Assembly: GCA_963573385.1 (NCBI GenBank)
Contig: CAUYLG010048348.1
Span: 86,816 to 150,815 of the forward strand
Direction of reading: 5' to 3'
Source: Cacajao melanocephalus
Taxonomy: Eukaryota > Chordata > Mammalia > Primates > Pitheciidae
Length of the DNA: 64,000 bases
A model generated the notes under the pieces. That model ran no database searches and was not told where the DNA came from. It saw only the letters and a list, made by a program, of their open reading frames with translations. A program made the position numbers and the translations under genes. Numbering within the stretch: position 1 is the stretch's first letter; each line of letters opens with the position of its first letter. Of this stretch, positions 49,936-60,380 are shown one piece after another.

Positions 49936-51351
49936 CTGAGAAGGAGGGCTATTTTTTTTTTAAAGCAGGGGTCTCAAACCAGGTCATAGCCCACCTATGT
50001 AAAAGCAGTCAACCTACCTGTCTAGGCCAGACTGATAGCGCCCCCACTCCCCTTTGGGGTCCTGTCCTTCCCCACTCCTCTCTCCTTACCCAGGAGGAAA
50101 GAGCCAGTTGTTGAGGCTGCTGCTCATTGAGTTTCTTCTTGTTCACTTGGTTAAAGCTACTGGTTCCTGAAGGTGGGTTACATGGCTAAATCTTGGCTGA
50201 GCTGCAGCTGCCTCAACCACCAAAGCTTTCCTATCTCACCAGGGAAATCAGGGCTTTTGGGTTCCTAGTAAGACCATGACTTTTCTTCTATCTCTCTCTA
50301 GTTTGTTCCTGCCTTCTTGCCTACTCTATCTGATCTATAGGTCTGTTTTTTTTTTTTTGCATTGGCCACCTTCTTTAACCTTAATTTAGTAGCTTAGTCT
50401 CTGACCTCATAATAGAGTCTCTGATGTCAGCACCTCCCCATCCCTGCAGTTCCTTTTACTTTCGTTTCCTTCACCTGGTATGTCCACTACTCACCCTCTC
50501 CCAAGACCTCAGCAAACTTGTTTGCTCTATATATCATTTACCTCTGACCAAGAAAATCTGCAACCTGTGGGAATGGTTAGCTAGTCAGAATGTCCCTAGG
50601 GTCCTGTGTCCCCTAGCTTATAACCCTGTGATTGCATGTGAAGCTCCTTTTCCTCTCAGGTCTCTCCTACAAGGCCCACTTGCCTGTCTGGAGGATTCCA
50701 GGGTCAGCTCCTTGACATCCTAAGGTCTCTCTAACCTCAGGATTCTCAGCTGTCAGCTCTTGCCCAGCCTACCTCCTAGTCTCTTCCTATTTTGCTTCTT
50801 GCATGGGGCTGGGGGATATGAAATTTGTATCCAGAAACAGAGGTTTACAAATGGCTCTCTCTCCAAGCCTCTGCCTGTTGTTCATCACCATATCAAGCCC
50901 CTTTGCCCAAAGTTGCCCCTGATTGGAGGCCTCAAGTACCAAATTACAGATCTTGCCCCATTATAATTTTGCAAATGGCCCAGTGAAAACCGCACTGACC
51001 TTTACACCTTGCACATCCCAGAACAGGGCCACGGTGTTGTCACCAACAGGAATGGACCTCCTTCTGTTCCAATACCTCAGACAGCCATACACTTGGCCTG
51101 GATTTGAGTCTGCAAAACCATGGGGGGAGCAAGACTAACATGGCTAAAGGCTTCCCTGCTGAAAGCCGTTTTTTTAAAAATAGCACTGCAACCGCCCCCA
51201 TCATGCTTCCCAAAGCCAAGGCACTCACCCTTCTCTCCTTTGCTTCTACAGACCAACAGCCCAGAACCCTCAAGCCTAGAATCTGGAACTGGATTCTGAA
51301 AGGTGGGACCAAAAAATCAAGTGGGGCCTCTAGCTCCCTCCTTGCTTGAAC

Positions 51352-51388
51352 CCCACTTCCCACCATCCCCCACCCCACCCCACCCCTT
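51352..51388 (-). repeat. CCCCA tract; G-quadruplex candidate on the minus (transcribed-sense) strand
   Basis: Four closely spaced runs of four or more C on the plus strand (CCCCCACCCCACCCCACCCC) give G4-G4-G4-G4 with one-base loops in the PAK3 RNA sense. Confidence 0.75.
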
Positions 51389-51835
51389 AACCACCACCTA
51401 GGGAAGGAAAACCTGTCAGAGCAAAAATCTAAAATGTTCAGTTCACCCAAAAGTGCGGCAGTAATCTTGCCAGAGCCAGTTCACAAACTGAGGGCAATGC
51501 CCCCAGAAAGCTAAGGGGAAAGGGGGAGAAGGAGAGGCAGTGGGCCCAATGACCCCGCTCCCCAGACAAAGACAGGGCCAATCCAGGGACCCGGAGCTTT
51601 CTGGGGACGTTATTGCATCATTCCAGTCCCTACAGGAGAAAAGAGTCCCCCTGACATTACCATCCCCCCGCCAAAAAAGGGGAGGGGGATAAAGAAAAAA
51701 GAGGGGAAGGCACCCGTTTAAGAAAATCGTCACTTTTTCTGCTTGCTCGGGTGGGGGTGCGGGTTCTGCCGCGGACTTGGCCAGACCGTGGCCACACCCC
51801 CTCCCCTTCTCTAGGGGACTGCTGTCACAGCTACT

Positions 51836-51868
51836 GGGGTTGGGTAGGGGGGCGGGAGGGGGGCGAAA
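51836..51868 (+). other. G-quadruplex candidate near exon 1
   Basis: GGGGTTGGGTAGGGGGGCGG then GAGGGGGG: at least four G-runs of three or more with 1-2-base loops on the plus strand, about 340 bp downstream of the exon 1 donor in the transcript direction. Confidence 0.7.
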
Positions 51869-52203
51869 GGGAAGACTTACAGGCTGACGTAGCTTTCAAG
51901 GCGGATTTTGCCTCAAGTGGCCCAGGCCCCGTTAAACGAGTCTAGGGTTTGACCAAGCGAAGGAGCCCCGGCCCTCCGGGAACGGCCCTGACACACCCAC
52001 TTGTCCGGCAAACCGGGATCTTGCAAACTGCTCGGTTGGTCTCAGGGCTCCGGGGAGCCACGTAGGAGACTCGAGGCTGGGACACAACCAGGACAGGAGC
52101 GGGGTCCGGAAAGGCAGAACATCTGCCCAGCAGCCTTAAAGCATTATCCAACAGCCACCCCCTCCCCCGCGCTAGCCTGGCTGCAGTTAGTCGCGGGATT
52201 TAC

Positions 52204-52400
52204 CTGCCACGGATCCAGCCACCCTGTCAAGACCTTTCCTCTACCTCCGAGAGCTCCAGCTGGCGGGGCTGGGGAGCCGCAGGCCCGCGGCCGCAGCCGC
52301 AGCCCCGGGCCCAGCCCGCTCCCCCTGGCTCTTCTCCCGCCCCCGCACACTGGCTCGAGGCGGGGAAAAGCTGCAGCCCCCAGTGCGAGATCCCAGACGG
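52204..52400 (-). other. PAK3: Probable PAK3 untranslated first exon (5' end approximate)
   Basis: The minus strand ends in GGATCCGTGGCAG|gtaaat, a good donor with GT at 52203-52202. The region upstream of it is GC-rich with many CpGs. No ATG occurs on the minus strand between the CRE at 52471 and the donor, so the leader would be free of upstream start codons. The start site is not visible, and the upper limit given is a guess. The distance to the coding exon (about 27 kb) fits my recollection of the proximal PAK3 promoter in human. Confidence 0.6.
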
Positions 52401-52565
52401 TTAGCTGGCACAGCTGCCCGCCCGCGGTAGAGCCCCTGCTCGGCAACCGCTCCCTAGCCCTTCTCTGCTATGACGTCACCCAAGCTCTGCACCTTACCTA
52501 GGCCAATCAGATGGTGAGCATAAAACTAAAATCGCCCTGAGTGGGCTACTGGCGACCAATCTTTT
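52205..52565 (-). promoter_or_regulatory. PAK3: Proximal PAK3 promoter, GC-rich, CRE and CCAAT boxes, no TATA
   Basis: A GC-rich block (about 52230-52460) with dense CpGs is followed upstream by a perfect palindromic CRE TGACGTCA (52471-52478) and two CCAAT motifs (plus strand 52503-52507 and 52556-52560, read as ATTGG on the minus strand), 53 bp apart. A CRE implies possible control by CREB/ATF proteins, which would suit a synaptic activity gene, but binding is inference. No TATA box stands downstream of the CRE. A TTTTATGC lies upstream of it, in an unlikely position. Confidence 0.65.
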
Positions 52566-54919
52566 GTTTCCAGGCAGGAAGCGCCTGGGAGGGGGGAAAA
52601 ACTGAAGGGGAGGGAACACGGAGAGGGAAAGGGAAAGGAGATGGAAACTTCTACACTGTCAGGGTTGTCTAGACAGAGGTGGGGCCATCAAAAAAGAGAT
52701 GCACCTGACAGGATGGAGAGGAGGGGAGATTTCATGTATCTTCCTTAATTGCTCCCCTCAGGAAAATTGGGATTACAGATGAATTTTCAGGGAATGAAAT
52801 CTGTCCAGCTACACGGGCACGCTTTATTCGGGGGAAAAAAATGGTTTCGATTTGGGACACCACCTGTCAGCCAGGCAGGTTAAACTGATGGACTCTCTTA
52901 AATAAACAAAACTAAGAGAGGCAGATGTGGTGGTGGGATTCAAAGAGATGGCAGTCTAGATCGGGAAACTACTTTTTTGCATATGAAACACACACATTTC
53001 AAAAAGCAAAGCATTATACAAAAAATAAAAATAACTCTACTTTAAATGGAGATTAAATGTGATTCTCCCTTTTCATCCTTTCCCTTAAACCTTCAATGCT
53101 TTCTCTTGTCTTTAGGATATGGTTCAAATTTTTGCAGGTGTCCAAGGCTTTCTGAAATCTAACTCTTAAAACCATCTCTTGCTACTCCAAAATCCATACT
53201 CCCCATGATTTGGCTAGATTATGTAAATCATGGTGAATCCTAGCAAGGAGATAGTAAGTTCCCATAAAAACTCAAATAATACAATATAATAAGGTTATTC
53301 AAATTATAATGATGTAAAGTATGCCTACAGAAAATGATCAGAACAAAAAATTGTAATAGTTGGGTTGAACTAGTAGTATTATTAGTAACTTTTTCTACTT
53401 TCAGATTTATTTTTATAAAGATAAACATTTCCTCACATACTTAAATGGCCAAAATGGATCATGACCTTTTCCAGTGAATTTTTATTCAGTTTCTCCATAG
53501 TGCCAACAAAATAAGTTTCAAGACCAAGAGCGAACGAATATATCTGCCAAGGTCCTTTTAGTTAAAGTCGCACAAAAGAGCTACAGATTCACCAGACATA
53601 ACATCTCAAGCAGCTGGAGAAAGGGATGCCTCTTTTCGACTAATTCATTTTAAATTGTGGTGATACAGGGAACTGAGAAAAACAACAGTGATCTACTCTG
53701 TGGCAAAACAAGAAAGAGGGAGGCAAAGCCTAAGTAAACTCTGTAATCCAGACTATTTTAAAGGGTCACTTTGCATTTTATTTTCCTAAATTAAATATAT
53801 ATGAATGCATATATGAGTATTACATTGACATTGTAGAAAGTGGTAGAGCTGGGATTTTTATCTTAATGAGTCCACTGTCCATGATTTTTCTAATATGATA
53901 CAGTGTAGTACTGCTAAGAATTAAATGTGGTATTACTGGTTTTGTTAAAATACATACTTGCTTTAAAAGAAACAGACTAAGATTGGTGTTTTTTAAAAAA
54001 TTGGGTATTTTAAAAATACCTTTTTTGGTGTGGTGGTTGTCTTTAATGCAAAAACATTCAACACTGTCACTCTCAAATCTTTGATTAATAGGTTGGAATC
54101 AGGATGGTTCTGCCTCCAATGATTTCACAGATACCTTTTTAATTAACTTTGGAGTTAAAAAAATAAGCAACCACATACCACTGATTTTTTTTTTTTTTTA
54201 CACCATGGTAAAAATAATCTTAAAAATCACAAATAAAAATGAATGTAATTTATTCAATGTTAACATCTCTGATTGTAAAATGCATTTATTTGGGTTAAAC
54301 AAGAACCTTTTTTAAGAAATAGAAAAATATAACTTGATTTTCCTGGCTAATGATTTAACTTGGGTCTTCTAGGCTATTGATTTAAATTGTAATTAGAAGG
54401 TATTTGATTTCACTCTAATCTTCCCATATACCTCAGCTATAATTCAGAGCTATTTATGCAGTCACCACACATGGTTACTTAAACGTTTCATGTGTATATT
54501 TCTTCTCTCCCTAGTGATTATAGAAAGTAGCATGGGGCCAAAATCCTATTAGGTGATTGGCAAATTAAAGTATAGTGATGTCTAGAAAGAGGACTAGACT
54601 TAGGACCCAAGCCTAGGATCTTCCTGTGAAAGGGTGATAACCTGTATTATTCTTGATACAAGAAAGCAATCTTAACTGGTAACATGGTTTGTTCTCCAAG
54701 AATATAGGGCGACTGCATGGGAGCTCTCAGGGAAGGGATTCTAATCAGAAATATCTTAAAGATTTCAGCTGCGTAATTTTTCCCACTTAACTCATCATTT
54801 TTACCACTCAACTCACTGTTCTCTTGCTTGGTAGCTCTGTGATGTAAGGATATTACAACACTACCATCATGACCACTTGGCACGTGTATCCTACTTCTCA
54901 GGTTACAAACCACATTTGT

Positions 54920-55085
54920 GTCTCCCCATTCGATCCTCACAACAACCATAACAGTTTACTATGGCAATTATCATGATCTGCATTTCATAGATGAGAGAAT
55001 AGAGACTCAGGGGTTTGAAGTTACCTGTCCACTGCCTCACAAAGATGGTCCTGGAAACCAGGTCTCCCACTCTCAGTTCTATGTT
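54920..55085 (-). repeat. MIR SINE
   Basis: Antisense MIR: CGATCCTCACAACAACCATAA, GCATTTCATAGATGAGAGAATAG, GACTCAGGGGTTTGAAGTTACC, GGAAACCAGGTCTCCCACTCTC. Confidence 0.75.
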
Positions 55086-55237
55086 TGTTTTGCCACCCTA
55101 TATGGCCACTTGAATTGTATTTCTTCTCTGGGACTCACCAACCCAACTAGCCCCTTGATTCACATGAGAAGTGAGAAGCATGAGAAGTCAACTAAAATGA
55201 ATATCTTCAAACTGTTTCAGTGGAATCCTGAATAAAG

Positions 55238-56012
55238 GGAACATTGCTCACTCTCATATATAATTGATGGAAGTGTAAATGGCACAATCTTTTGGGAGCA
55301 CAAGTGGGTAATTCTTATGAAATTTAAAAATGCATATGCAGCTTGACCCTGCATTTCCAACTCAAGGAATTTGATTATGAATATACTCATAAAAACATGC
55401 CAAGAAATGTTGAAGTATGTTATGCTGAATATTATGTAATAATGAAAAATATTACATAAAAGGTAGCCTAAATGTCCCTCAATAAGGGAACCATTTTTTA
55501 AGCCACTTTGTCAAAGTATGATTGCCATGTAAAAAGCTGTACATATTTTGCACATAACTTTATGAGTTTGGCTATAAGTATACACCTGTGGAACTATCAC
55601 CACCATCCAAGCCATAAACATATCTATCACCTCCCCAAGTTTTCTCCTGCCCAAATAAGGGAATCATTAAATAAATTATGGTAGATATATATTTTGGAAT
55701 ATTATGTATCAGCTTTAAAAATCAAGTATCTAGACCCTTATGTACTGAAATAGTAACATTCTTGACCCATTTTTAAGTGAAAAAATGCAGAACAGCACGT
55801 GCATTATAATTTTATTTTTGTTTAGGAAAATTGTGTGTCCATGTGTGTTTAAACTGCTAAGAGGGTAACTCTGGGAATAAAAGAAGGGAGGAAAGAAATG
55901 TGAGTATGTGTATATGATGGAGGACATTAACTCTTTCCTTTATATACTTCTGTGTTGTTTGTATGTTTTTACAATAATCATATACTATATTTTACTTGTA
56001 AGAAACATCATT
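55238..56012 (+). mobile_element. Old L1 (L1M-type) 3' end, host of a nested L1
   Basis: The sequence follows the distal ORF2 and 3' UTR of an L1M element: GATGGAAGTGTAAATGGCAC, GCATATGCAGCTTGACCCTG, GCCTAAATGTCCCTCAATAAGG, then (after the nested insert) AAATAAATTATGGTAGATATAT, AAGTGAAAAAATGCAGAACAG and GTATGTTTTTACAATAATC. It is interrupted at 55496-55653. Confidence 0.8.
55496..55653 (-). mobile_element. Nested 5'-truncated L1M 3' end with target duplication
   Basis: A 158-bp minus-strand insertion. Its reverse complement reads GGGGAGGTGATAGATATGTT, GGTGGTGATAGTTCCACAGG, TGTATACTTATAGCC and ends in A's, the 3' UTR of an L1MA/L1MB-type element. The flanks repeat: AATAAGGGAACCATT (55481-55495) and AATAAGGGAATCATT (55654-55668), 14 of 15 identical. 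Confidence 0.85.
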
Positions 56013-56350
56013 AAAAGGGGAAATACAGTCTTATTTTGGTTAAGACAAAAGCAAGCAAACCACCCCTGCTATCCTGAAAGAGGTCTGAATGCAGGGTCAA
56101 TGATTCAGGTGTAGCAATCAAGGCTATAGTGTGCCAGACTGAGCTAAGCCACACCTGGGCAGGCATTGAATGCAAAGCAGTAGCAAATAACCCACTGGGC
56201 AAAAGCAACTCAGATTTTCTTGCTCCCTTCCCACCCATGCCCCTCAAGTCCTACTGCCAGAAGTTGTTCCCAGTAGTGGACTCTTGGGTCTGTGTGGGTT
56301 TCAGTCTTCATATCTTTGGCTGCAGCAGCTGCACTTAAAAAACAAACAAT

Positions 56351-56373
56351 ACACACACACACACACACACACA
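56351..56373. repeat. (CA)n microsatellite
   Basis: About 11 CA units. Confidence 0.95.
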
Positions 56374-57494
56374 TACATGTCCCCACACTTTCTCTGAATA
56401 TAAAAGATCTTGGTTTGGCAGCTGATGCACAGCATTGGCTAGGAACACAGTGCCTACTCCTCCTTCACTCAAGGCTGCTCGCTACAACCTGTTACCATTA
56501 CTGCAGTCTGATACAATGGAGCCCCTTCCTTCCTGCCTCCCCACGCCCATCACTAGGGTCTCAAGCTCTTTTGTGGCCGGCTGCATTGTGGGTTACCTGC
56601 TGGGCAAAAAGCAAGGAGCGTCAGAGATGCCAAGAGGTCTTGTCCTAGGTCTCTGAAAAATCAGAGGTTAGGGAAAGAGGAAAGCCCATGGCTGGGAAAT
56701 CACCATTCTCTTGGGTCTTCAGAGTTCTGGCCTGAAATCAGGAAACCCAGATTCTATTCCAGCCTCTGGAGAGGAAATCCCAAATAAGACTCAAATTTTG
56801 CTGGGCACTAGTTTTCTCCTCCGTTGAACTTGCCCTGCCTGTCTCCTTGGATTGTTGTATGGATACAAACAGCTAATGGAACAAAAGTAGATTTAACAGA
56901 TTTCTGAGCTATACATCTCATTAATAGACTTGATGAGTTGCATTTATATATGCTCCCTAAATGGTGACAGCTTGGGAATGAAGGGTTTCTCCTGACCTTC
57001 CTTCACTATAATTATTCCCCGTTAAGAGACCTGCCCTGTAGAACCTACAAGCTTTCTGAAGCCCCCAGCTTTTGCCCTCTTCCCTTCCACTAGGGAGTTA
57101 GTGAAGAAAAAACAGAAGACAATTAAATCCAGGTGACTCTGGGTGAATTAATATAAGAATTAGAAAGTTCCTCTCCTCTGACTTCGTTTTAATTAGCCCT
57201 GCTTCCACCATGGTCCTACATATCAAACCACATTATTTAATTGAGCTGATGCTCTGTTTGATTTTTCTCCCAAGTGGATCACATTATACATCCCTTCCTC
57301 ACATGCTCCCAATCACTGCGCTACTGGAACCTAAGTCAACCTGCAGAGTGAATTTAATACGGAAAGTTGGTTTCATCGCTCGCCCCATTTTACTAAGAAA
57401 AAATAAAAGGAGAAAGTGGAGAACAAAATATAGGGAATAAAGAATGAAGGTGGTAAATAGAAAAGCAAATCTTATATTTTTTTGGGCTGGCTGG

Positions 57495-57640
57495 ACTATA
57501 TGATGTCATGTTTTTCCAGCTCACCTGTGATTGGCTGTTCAGTTCAGCATCTGCTGAGAGCTAAAGGCTGATTATTTGCCAGAGATACAGACCTTTCAGG
57601 GAAGCTTTGAATCATTGCTGGTTGTCGTGACAACCTGGGC
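57495..57640. promoter_or_regulatory. Candidate upstream regulatory module
   Basis: Several recognisable motifs cluster in about 140 bp: a CRE-like TGATGTCA (57501-57508), an E-box CACCTG (57522-57527), an inverted CCAAT (GATTGGCTG, 57529-57537) and a 7-bp inverted repeat GGTTGTC-GT-GACAACC (57620-57635) resembling an RFX X-box with one mismatch in each half. No splice donor of convincing quality was assigned. Confidence 0.35.
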
Positions 57641-58254
57641 AGTGTCTGCTCCTGATAACCACATAATGAGGTTGTCAGGAACAGAAGTGTCCCCATCCCC
57701 ACACCCAACCATCTGAAATGGTGAGCAATAGAACATTTCTCTCAGGAGGCAAAGGGAAAACGAATCACCAAAAGGCAAGTGGTGGAGATCCTTTCAGACA
57801 ATTTAAGTTAGCCAAATCCTGGAAACAATCTTGAAGAGTTCCATACCTACCCTCTCCACGTCCCTCTTGAACCCATGCATTCACTATAATTCAGAGACAT
57901 GAGGAACAGGTGGTGAAAGGGTGAGGCACCTCTGCAGCCCTCCAGTAAAGCTGAATAGAGGGAGGTGAGTAGAATGCCTAATTGACTGAGGCAAGGCACA
58001 TTACCTCTCTTCAAAGGGTATCATCATGGGCATGGTCTGGAGGAAGGAGGGCCACGTGTCAAAGATGGTAGGGCATGGCCAAACCCAGTCATCAAAGCCT
58101 GACACAAAGAGAGATTAAGGGAGATTTGTTGTGTGCTTTTCTGCTTGCGACTTTAATTTCTCTGGGGGTAAACACCTCACTCTATATTCTCATGGGGCTG
58201 CAGATGTTCTTGAGAGGGAATATCAGTGGCATCTTTGTGATACATTAGTAATTC

Positions 58255-58430
58255 CTGGGACAGATTTATTCAGTACCTACTAAGTGCAAAACACACATCT
58301 AGGTGCTACAGATGCTACATAGGTGAATCAAACTTGGACCACCTCCTCAAGAAACTTGGAATCTAGTTGGTAAGAGAAAATATACACCCAGGCGACTGTG
58401 ATACAAGACAGATGCAGCAAGTACTACAAA
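58255..58430 (+). repeat. Ancient interspersed repeat fragment
   Basis: TTATTCAGTACCTACTAAGTGC, CTAGGTGCTACAGATGC, CTCAAGAAACTTGGAATCTAG and GTGATACAAGACAGATG match the same common old repeat as at 33.5-35.2 kb. Confidence 0.5.
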
Positions 58431-58929
58431 AAAGTCCAAATTCTTTAATTTCAGAGAGAGGAGAATCACATCCAGATGGTCACACACCAGCTATAACTCC
58501 TATTTCCAGGTTTTTCTTCCACCATTTCCACCTTATACCCTGAGGGTGAGCCCTATCAAACTTCCTCTGTTTCCTTGATGTGACTTGACTTTTCATACGT
58601 GCCTGCTCTTCCCTCTGCCTACCACAATTTTCTCCCTCCTTCCCTGCATGACGATATTGGACACATATTTTCAGACTCTACTCAAATGGCATTTTGTTGA
58701 TGAACACACTCATCCTATATTTATAATCCCAAAGGGATCTGTACCTGGTGGACATGGATGTTGACTAAGCCACTGATATCACTACTGTACCCAATATTCA
58801 AATCTAGAAGCATGAAAGAGAACACTGGTACAATGAATTTTGGGTTATTCATGGAAGAGCATAGATAAAGTAACACTAATTTAGAAAAGTCTTATTCAGG
58901 CAATCAACACAAACCTGTTCTCCCATTAA

Positions 58930-59175
58930 ACATCTTTTATAGTTTTCTTATTTTGAAGTAGTTTAAGACTTACACGAAGTTACAAAAATAGTACAGAGAG
59001 TTCCCATTATCCTTCACTGAGTTTCCCCCAATATTTTGATATATTATGTGGATTTTATTTTGCACAGCCTCAGTACATTGTCAAATCCCTGGAAACTGAC
59101 ATTAGTATACGACTACTAACCCAAATACTGACTTTATTTAGACTTGCCTGGTATTTACATACATTTTTCCAACTT
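58930..59175. mobile_element. Old L1M-type fragment
   Basis: TTTAAGACTTACACGAAGTTAC, AATAGTACAGAGAGTTCCCAT, TGAGTTTCCCCCAATATTTTG and CCCAAATACTGACTTTATTTAG match a common antisense L1M/old LINE 3' segment. Orientation not assigned. Confidence 0.55.
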
Positions 59176-59844
59176 GGCTGAAGAGGAGCAACGTTATTAA
59201 TAGTTGATATGAATGTCAATATTTTTATCAGGCTTATCCCTTTCTGAAAAGGACCAAATCCTGAAAGAGTTAAAACTTGCCTAGAACCGAAAGAGTGAAA
59301 GTCAGTTTGAGCTAAGAAAAAGCAATCCTGCCATTAATCAGGCTGGGACAATGGACAGATAAAGCCAGCTGCAAAGTTAACAGAAAACACTTTCTCCCAA
59401 GGTCACACAGCAGTTGTAAAAGGCCACAACTACCCTGCCTCCTTTGAGTGACTACTGCTTTCTTACCAGTGATGCCTTAAGCCTGCTTTGCTACTTGCAT
59501 TTATTACAGGAGATACTCAGCTGTTAAACCACACAATAAATTTGGGTTTGTGGGACTACAGTCTTCTCTCTGATAGTCTTTGGCTAATTAAGCTTTACCA
59601 CAACAAACGGTAACCAAGCCAGGGTTACCTAGAAAGCCCCTTGAATGATCAGAAATTAGCCATATTTCCTGGAATCCACTTAGAGGCTCACAGTGTGACT
59701 AAAACGGGTATGATTTTCATAACAGATGTCTAATGAACTCTCACCACATTGATGTGGGATTGTCCTATATCAAATTTAGTGGAACGGTACTGGATACAAG
59801 GACAAAAGCCAGGAGGGGGATTATTACATAGACGTTCAGCATGC

Positions 59845-60035
59845 AGTCTCTGTAATTAAACCGCTGGCCTTCAAATCCCAGATTCACTATTTTATAATTT
59901 GGTAACCTTGGGCAACTTATTTAGTCCCTCTGAACCTCAGTTTCTGCATCTGTGAAATGAGAGCTCTAATAGCACCTTCTTCTTAGGGTAATGGGAAAGG
60001 TTAAACATAAATTAAATGCATGTAAAGTAGGAAAG
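59845..60035 (+). repeat. MIR SINE
   Basis: Sense MIR: TTCAAATCCCAGATTCACTA, GGTAACCTTGGGCAACTTAT, CTCTGAACCTCAGTTTCTGC, ATCTGTGAAATGAGAGC. Confidence 0.85.
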
Positions 60036-60039
60036 CATT

Positions 60040-60240
60040 AGGGTAGTGGTTCTCCTTTTGGCTGCGCAAGGAACCACCTGCTGATTTTTATAAAATGCTA
60101 GTGCTTGGCTCCTACCCCTAGACATTTTAACTTAAATGGATAGCATGAATCTGGACACTAGGATTTTTTAAAAAATCTCCTCATGTTCTAAGCTCTTCAG
60201 ATTCTGATGTGTAGCAAAATTTTGGAACCACTGTATTACG
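60040..60240 (+). mobile_element. MER5-like hAT (Charlie) element
   Basis: Opens with TAGTGGTTCTCCTTTTGGC, continues GGAACCACCTGCTGATTTTT, TGGCTCCTACCCCTAGAC and CAGATTCTGATGTG, and closes with TTTTGGAACCACTGT. Begin and end are imperfect inverted repeats. It abuts the MIR. Confidence 0.7.
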
Positions 60241-60349
60241 GATTTCATTACTTAAGGACTATTTTTCTTCCACAGGCTTGTGGGTATTCTCCCCTGATCT
60301 CTCTCAGTGTCTGATGTCTCTGAGTGTCTGAAGAAGGCCAGGAAGTGGA

Positions 60350-60380
60350 ATGGGGTGGTGGCGGGGGGCGGGGGGGTGGT
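60350..60380 (+). other. G-rich tract, G-quadruplex candidate
   Basis: GGGGTGGTGGCGGGGGGCGG followed by a run of GGGGGTGG. A T-rich tract (60430-60460) follows. Confidence 0.6.

Larger units (their letters stand above)
49936..52203 (-). other. PAK3: PAK3 intron 1 of the proximal transcript
   Basis: GC-richer than the rest of the window. It has a CCCCA-repeat tract (51352-51388), a polypurine/polypyrimidine stretch (51660-51720) and a G-run cluster (51836-51866). No repeat element or second gene was supported. Confidence 0.55.

Noticed and set aside
51040..51450. 136-codon open frame on the minus strand
   Set aside because: It spans the CCCCA tract and has a low-complexity Gly/Trp/Val-rich middle. 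No family resemblance.
52001..52501. 166-codon open frame on the plus strand across the CpG-rich promoter
   Set aside because: GC-rich sequence has few stops. The translation is Pro/Ala/Arg/Gly-rich and unlike any known family, and the block is better explained as the PAK3 promoter and first exon on the other strand.
52493..52505. CCTAG|gtaagg on the minus strand, a possible extra splice donor upstream of the CRE
   Set aside because: It lies upstream of the CRE and between the CCAAT boxes, where promoter rather than exon is expected. It could matter only for a more distal transcript.
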